Source: Pirellulales bacterium | GTDB taxonomy: Bacteria > Planctomycetota > Planctomycetia > Pirellulales > Thermoguttaceae | NCBI GenBank assembly: GCA_016928165.1 | Contig: JAFGLH010000028.1 | Span: 1 to 32,215, forward strand | Length of the DNA: 32,215 bases | Direction: 5' to 3' | Shown here: one piece after another, positions 31,352-32,215 of the stretch | How the letters are laid out: each line of letters begins with the position of its first letter | Numbering within the stretch: position 1 is the stretch's first letter | Notes under the pieces: model-generated | What the model saw: the letters and a program-made list of their open reading frames with translations, nothing else | The model's database searches: none | Told to the model about the DNA's origin: nothing | Program-made: the position numbers and the translations under genes

Positions 31352-31380
31352 TTGACAGGTTTCTAACCGACTGATAAATT
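31352..31380 (+). promoter_or_regulatory. Sigma-70 promoter for 23S rRNA
   Basis: Perfect -35 TTGACA (31352-31357), exactly 17 bases, then TAAATT (31375-31380; four of six to consensus). Transcription would start near 31387, about 285 bases before 23S and before boxA, as expected for an rRNA operon. Confidence 0.65.
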
Positions 31381-31416
31381 GAGCGTTTCGCCAATTCGAG
31401 CAGCGGGTTGGCCGTG

Positions 31417-31429
31417 TGTTCTTTGACAA
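31417..31429 (+). promoter_or_regulatory. boxA antitermination element
   Basis: TGTTCTTTGACAA closely matches the bacterial rRNA boxA (TGCTCTTTAACAA), the NusB/NusE binding site. A GCCAA (31390-31394) / TTGGC (31408-31412) stem just upstream is in the place of boxB. Confidence 0.75.
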
Positions 31430-31561
31430 TTTGGTAGTGGTAATGAAGTGGCATCTTAAAGTGTGAACCACGTCGGCGCAACAGTGCGTCGCGCGTGGCT
31501 CCAAGGGCACTTAGAAGCAAATCGTTACACGGATCGATCGGTGCCAGTCCATCAAGGGCTG

Positions 31562-31575
31562 GCCGCTTCAGCGGC
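31562..31575. repeat. Small perfect hairpin in the 23S leader
   Basis: GCCGCT-TC-AGCGGC. Flanking CTG and TAG extend the stem with one G-U pair. May be a REP-like unit or an rRNA leader structure. Confidence 0.5.
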
Positions 31576-31671
31576 TAGTTGTGCTGTTGGTTGGTATTGT
31601 TTCGATTCTGTAGCAATCGGATCACGTGATTCGAGGCTCCCTTTTTTGCAGATGGGAGCGTTGGATTCATG

Positions 31672-32215
31672 TGGCCAAGCTACTAAGGGCACATGGGGGA
31701 TGTCTTGGCGTCAGAAGCCGAAGAAGGGCGTGGAAGACTGCGATAAGCCCGGGGTAGTTGTCAAACGAGCGTTGATCCCGGGATGCCCGAATTAGCACGC
31801 GCTGAATCCATAGGCGCGTGTCGCCAACACGGTGAACCGAAACATCCAAGTAACCGTTGGAAAAGAAAGAAACCTCGATTTCCTCAGTAGCGGCGAGCGA
31901 ACGGGAAAGAGCCCAAACCGCGGGGGTTTTCCCCTGCGGGGTTGTAGGGCCTCTCACATGAGAGTTACCAAACTGCCGATTAGCGGAACTGTCTGGAAAG
32001 TCAGGCCATAGACGGTGACAGCCCGGTACGCGACAGTCGCGCAGTCTCTCGAGGGGTACCTGAGTAGGTCGGGCCACGTGGAATCCCGACTGAATCCGCG
32101 GGGACCATCCCGCAAGGCTAAATACTCTCTGACGACCGATAGTGAACTCAGTAGGGCGACTGAAAGATGGGAAGAACCCCTGCTAGGGGAGGATACTGAA
32201 CCTGAAACCATGTGC
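31672..32215 (+). rRNA. 23S ribosomal RNA, 5' part (continues beyond window)
   Basis: From about 31672 the sequence follows bacterial 23S rRNA. It starts GGCCAAGCTACTAAGGGCAC (E. coli GGTTAAGCGACTAAGCGTAC). Later landmarks are CTGAATCCATAGG, AAACATCCAAGTAACC, CAGTAGCGGCGAGCGAACGG, GTGACAGCCC, CTAAATACTC and GACCGATAGTGAAC. About 544 bases of domain I are present. The 5' end is estimated by alignment to memory of the E. coli gene and may be off by a few bases. There is no 16S gene in the 500 bases upstream and a protein gene precedes it. Confidence 0.96.

Larger units (their letters stand above)
31145..31671 (+). other. Leader region of the 23S rRNA gene
   Basis: No 16S rRNA or tRNA sequence is present between the propeller gene and 23S. 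The stretch holds a sigma-70-type promoter (31352-31380), a boxA element (31417-31429) preceded by a small GCCAA..TTGGC stem, and two hairpins closer to 23S (31562-31575 and 31636-31659). Minus-strand frames here are considered spurious. Confidence 0.65.

Noticed and set aside
31226-31520. Minus-strand frames of 66 and 94 residues in the rRNA leader
   Set aside because: They overlap the promoter and boxA of the 23S gene and show no family resemblance or ribosome binding site.
31667-32211. Open frames on the minus strand (31667-32077 and 31954-32211)
   Set aside because: They are antisense to 23S rRNA; the plus strand matches conserved rRNA landmarks throughout.

Overview
The window reads as a piece of a planctomycete chromosome, most likely Pirellulales-like. 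The evidence is: PEP-CTERM proteins next to DUF1559 pseudopilin-like proteins, planctomycete-style ECF sigma / FecR-type regulator pairs, a 23S rRNA gene with no 16S gene directly upstream, and very dense short palindromic and tandem repeats. No database search was possible; all names rest on motifs read in the translations.

Layout. (1) 1-9607, minus strand: a tandem run of housekeeping genes. In transcription order: DUF4912/Rho_N protein, UvrB/UvrC-motif protein, ribF, nrnA-type DHH phosphoesterase, prepilin peptidase, LOG-family protein, TlpA-like thioredoxin-fold protein, sialate O-acetylesterase, aroE-like gene and the start of bioD. Three of these have lost residues that are normally essential: the prepilin peptidase its second catalytic Asp, the thioredoxin fold both Cys, and the AroE-like protein its catalytic Asp (now Glu). 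(2) 9608-10314: an intergenic region with a large inverted repeat and a GC hairpin. (3) 10315-19403, plus strand: a complete F-type ATP synthase operon, atpZ/I-atpI-atpB-atpE-atpF-atpH-atpA-atpG-atpD-atpC. It is interrupted between atpA and atpG by about 1.4 kb holding a PD-(D/E)XK-like gene and an IS200-type (Y1, HUH) transposase gene flanked by two roughly 200-bp direct copies of a REP/BIME-like palindromic unit. (4) 19557-29053: two successive copies of a four-gene cassette (ECF sigma, membrane FecR-type regulator with a lectin-like C-terminal domain, PEP-CTERM surface protein, DUF1559 pseudopilin-like protein). They are followed by a lipoprotein and a secreted beta-propeller protein. (5) 31145-32215: a leader with a good sigma-70 promoter and a boxA element, then the 5' part of 23S rRNA.

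How the genes fit together. The ATP synthase operon is conventional in order and motifs. In each cassette the sigma stop overlaps the FecR-protein start (ATGA), so the pair is probably a coupled sigma / membrane-anchored regulator. The exported PEP-CTERM and DUF1559 proteins behind it are plausible regulon members. The two FecR-type proteins are close paralogs in the transmembrane and FecR regions but carry different C-terminal domains (NPCBM-like versus concanavalin-like). This suggests one signalling chassis with exchangeable glycan-sensing ends.

The most unusual signal is the repeat landscape. At least thirteen arrays of heptanucleotide tandem repeats, three to eleven units each, occur with different heptamers at different loci. 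Several lie inside genes: the AtpF C-terminal tail, the leaders of both DUF1559 proteins, and two linkers in each FecR paralog at the same protein positions but built from different heptamers. REP-like palindromes also lie within coding sequence in atpG, in the FecR domains and in the signal-peptide region of the lipoprotein. The genome appears to absorb mobile palindromes and heptamer arrays into protein linkers and leaders, with one transposase candidate for the palindromes present in the window.
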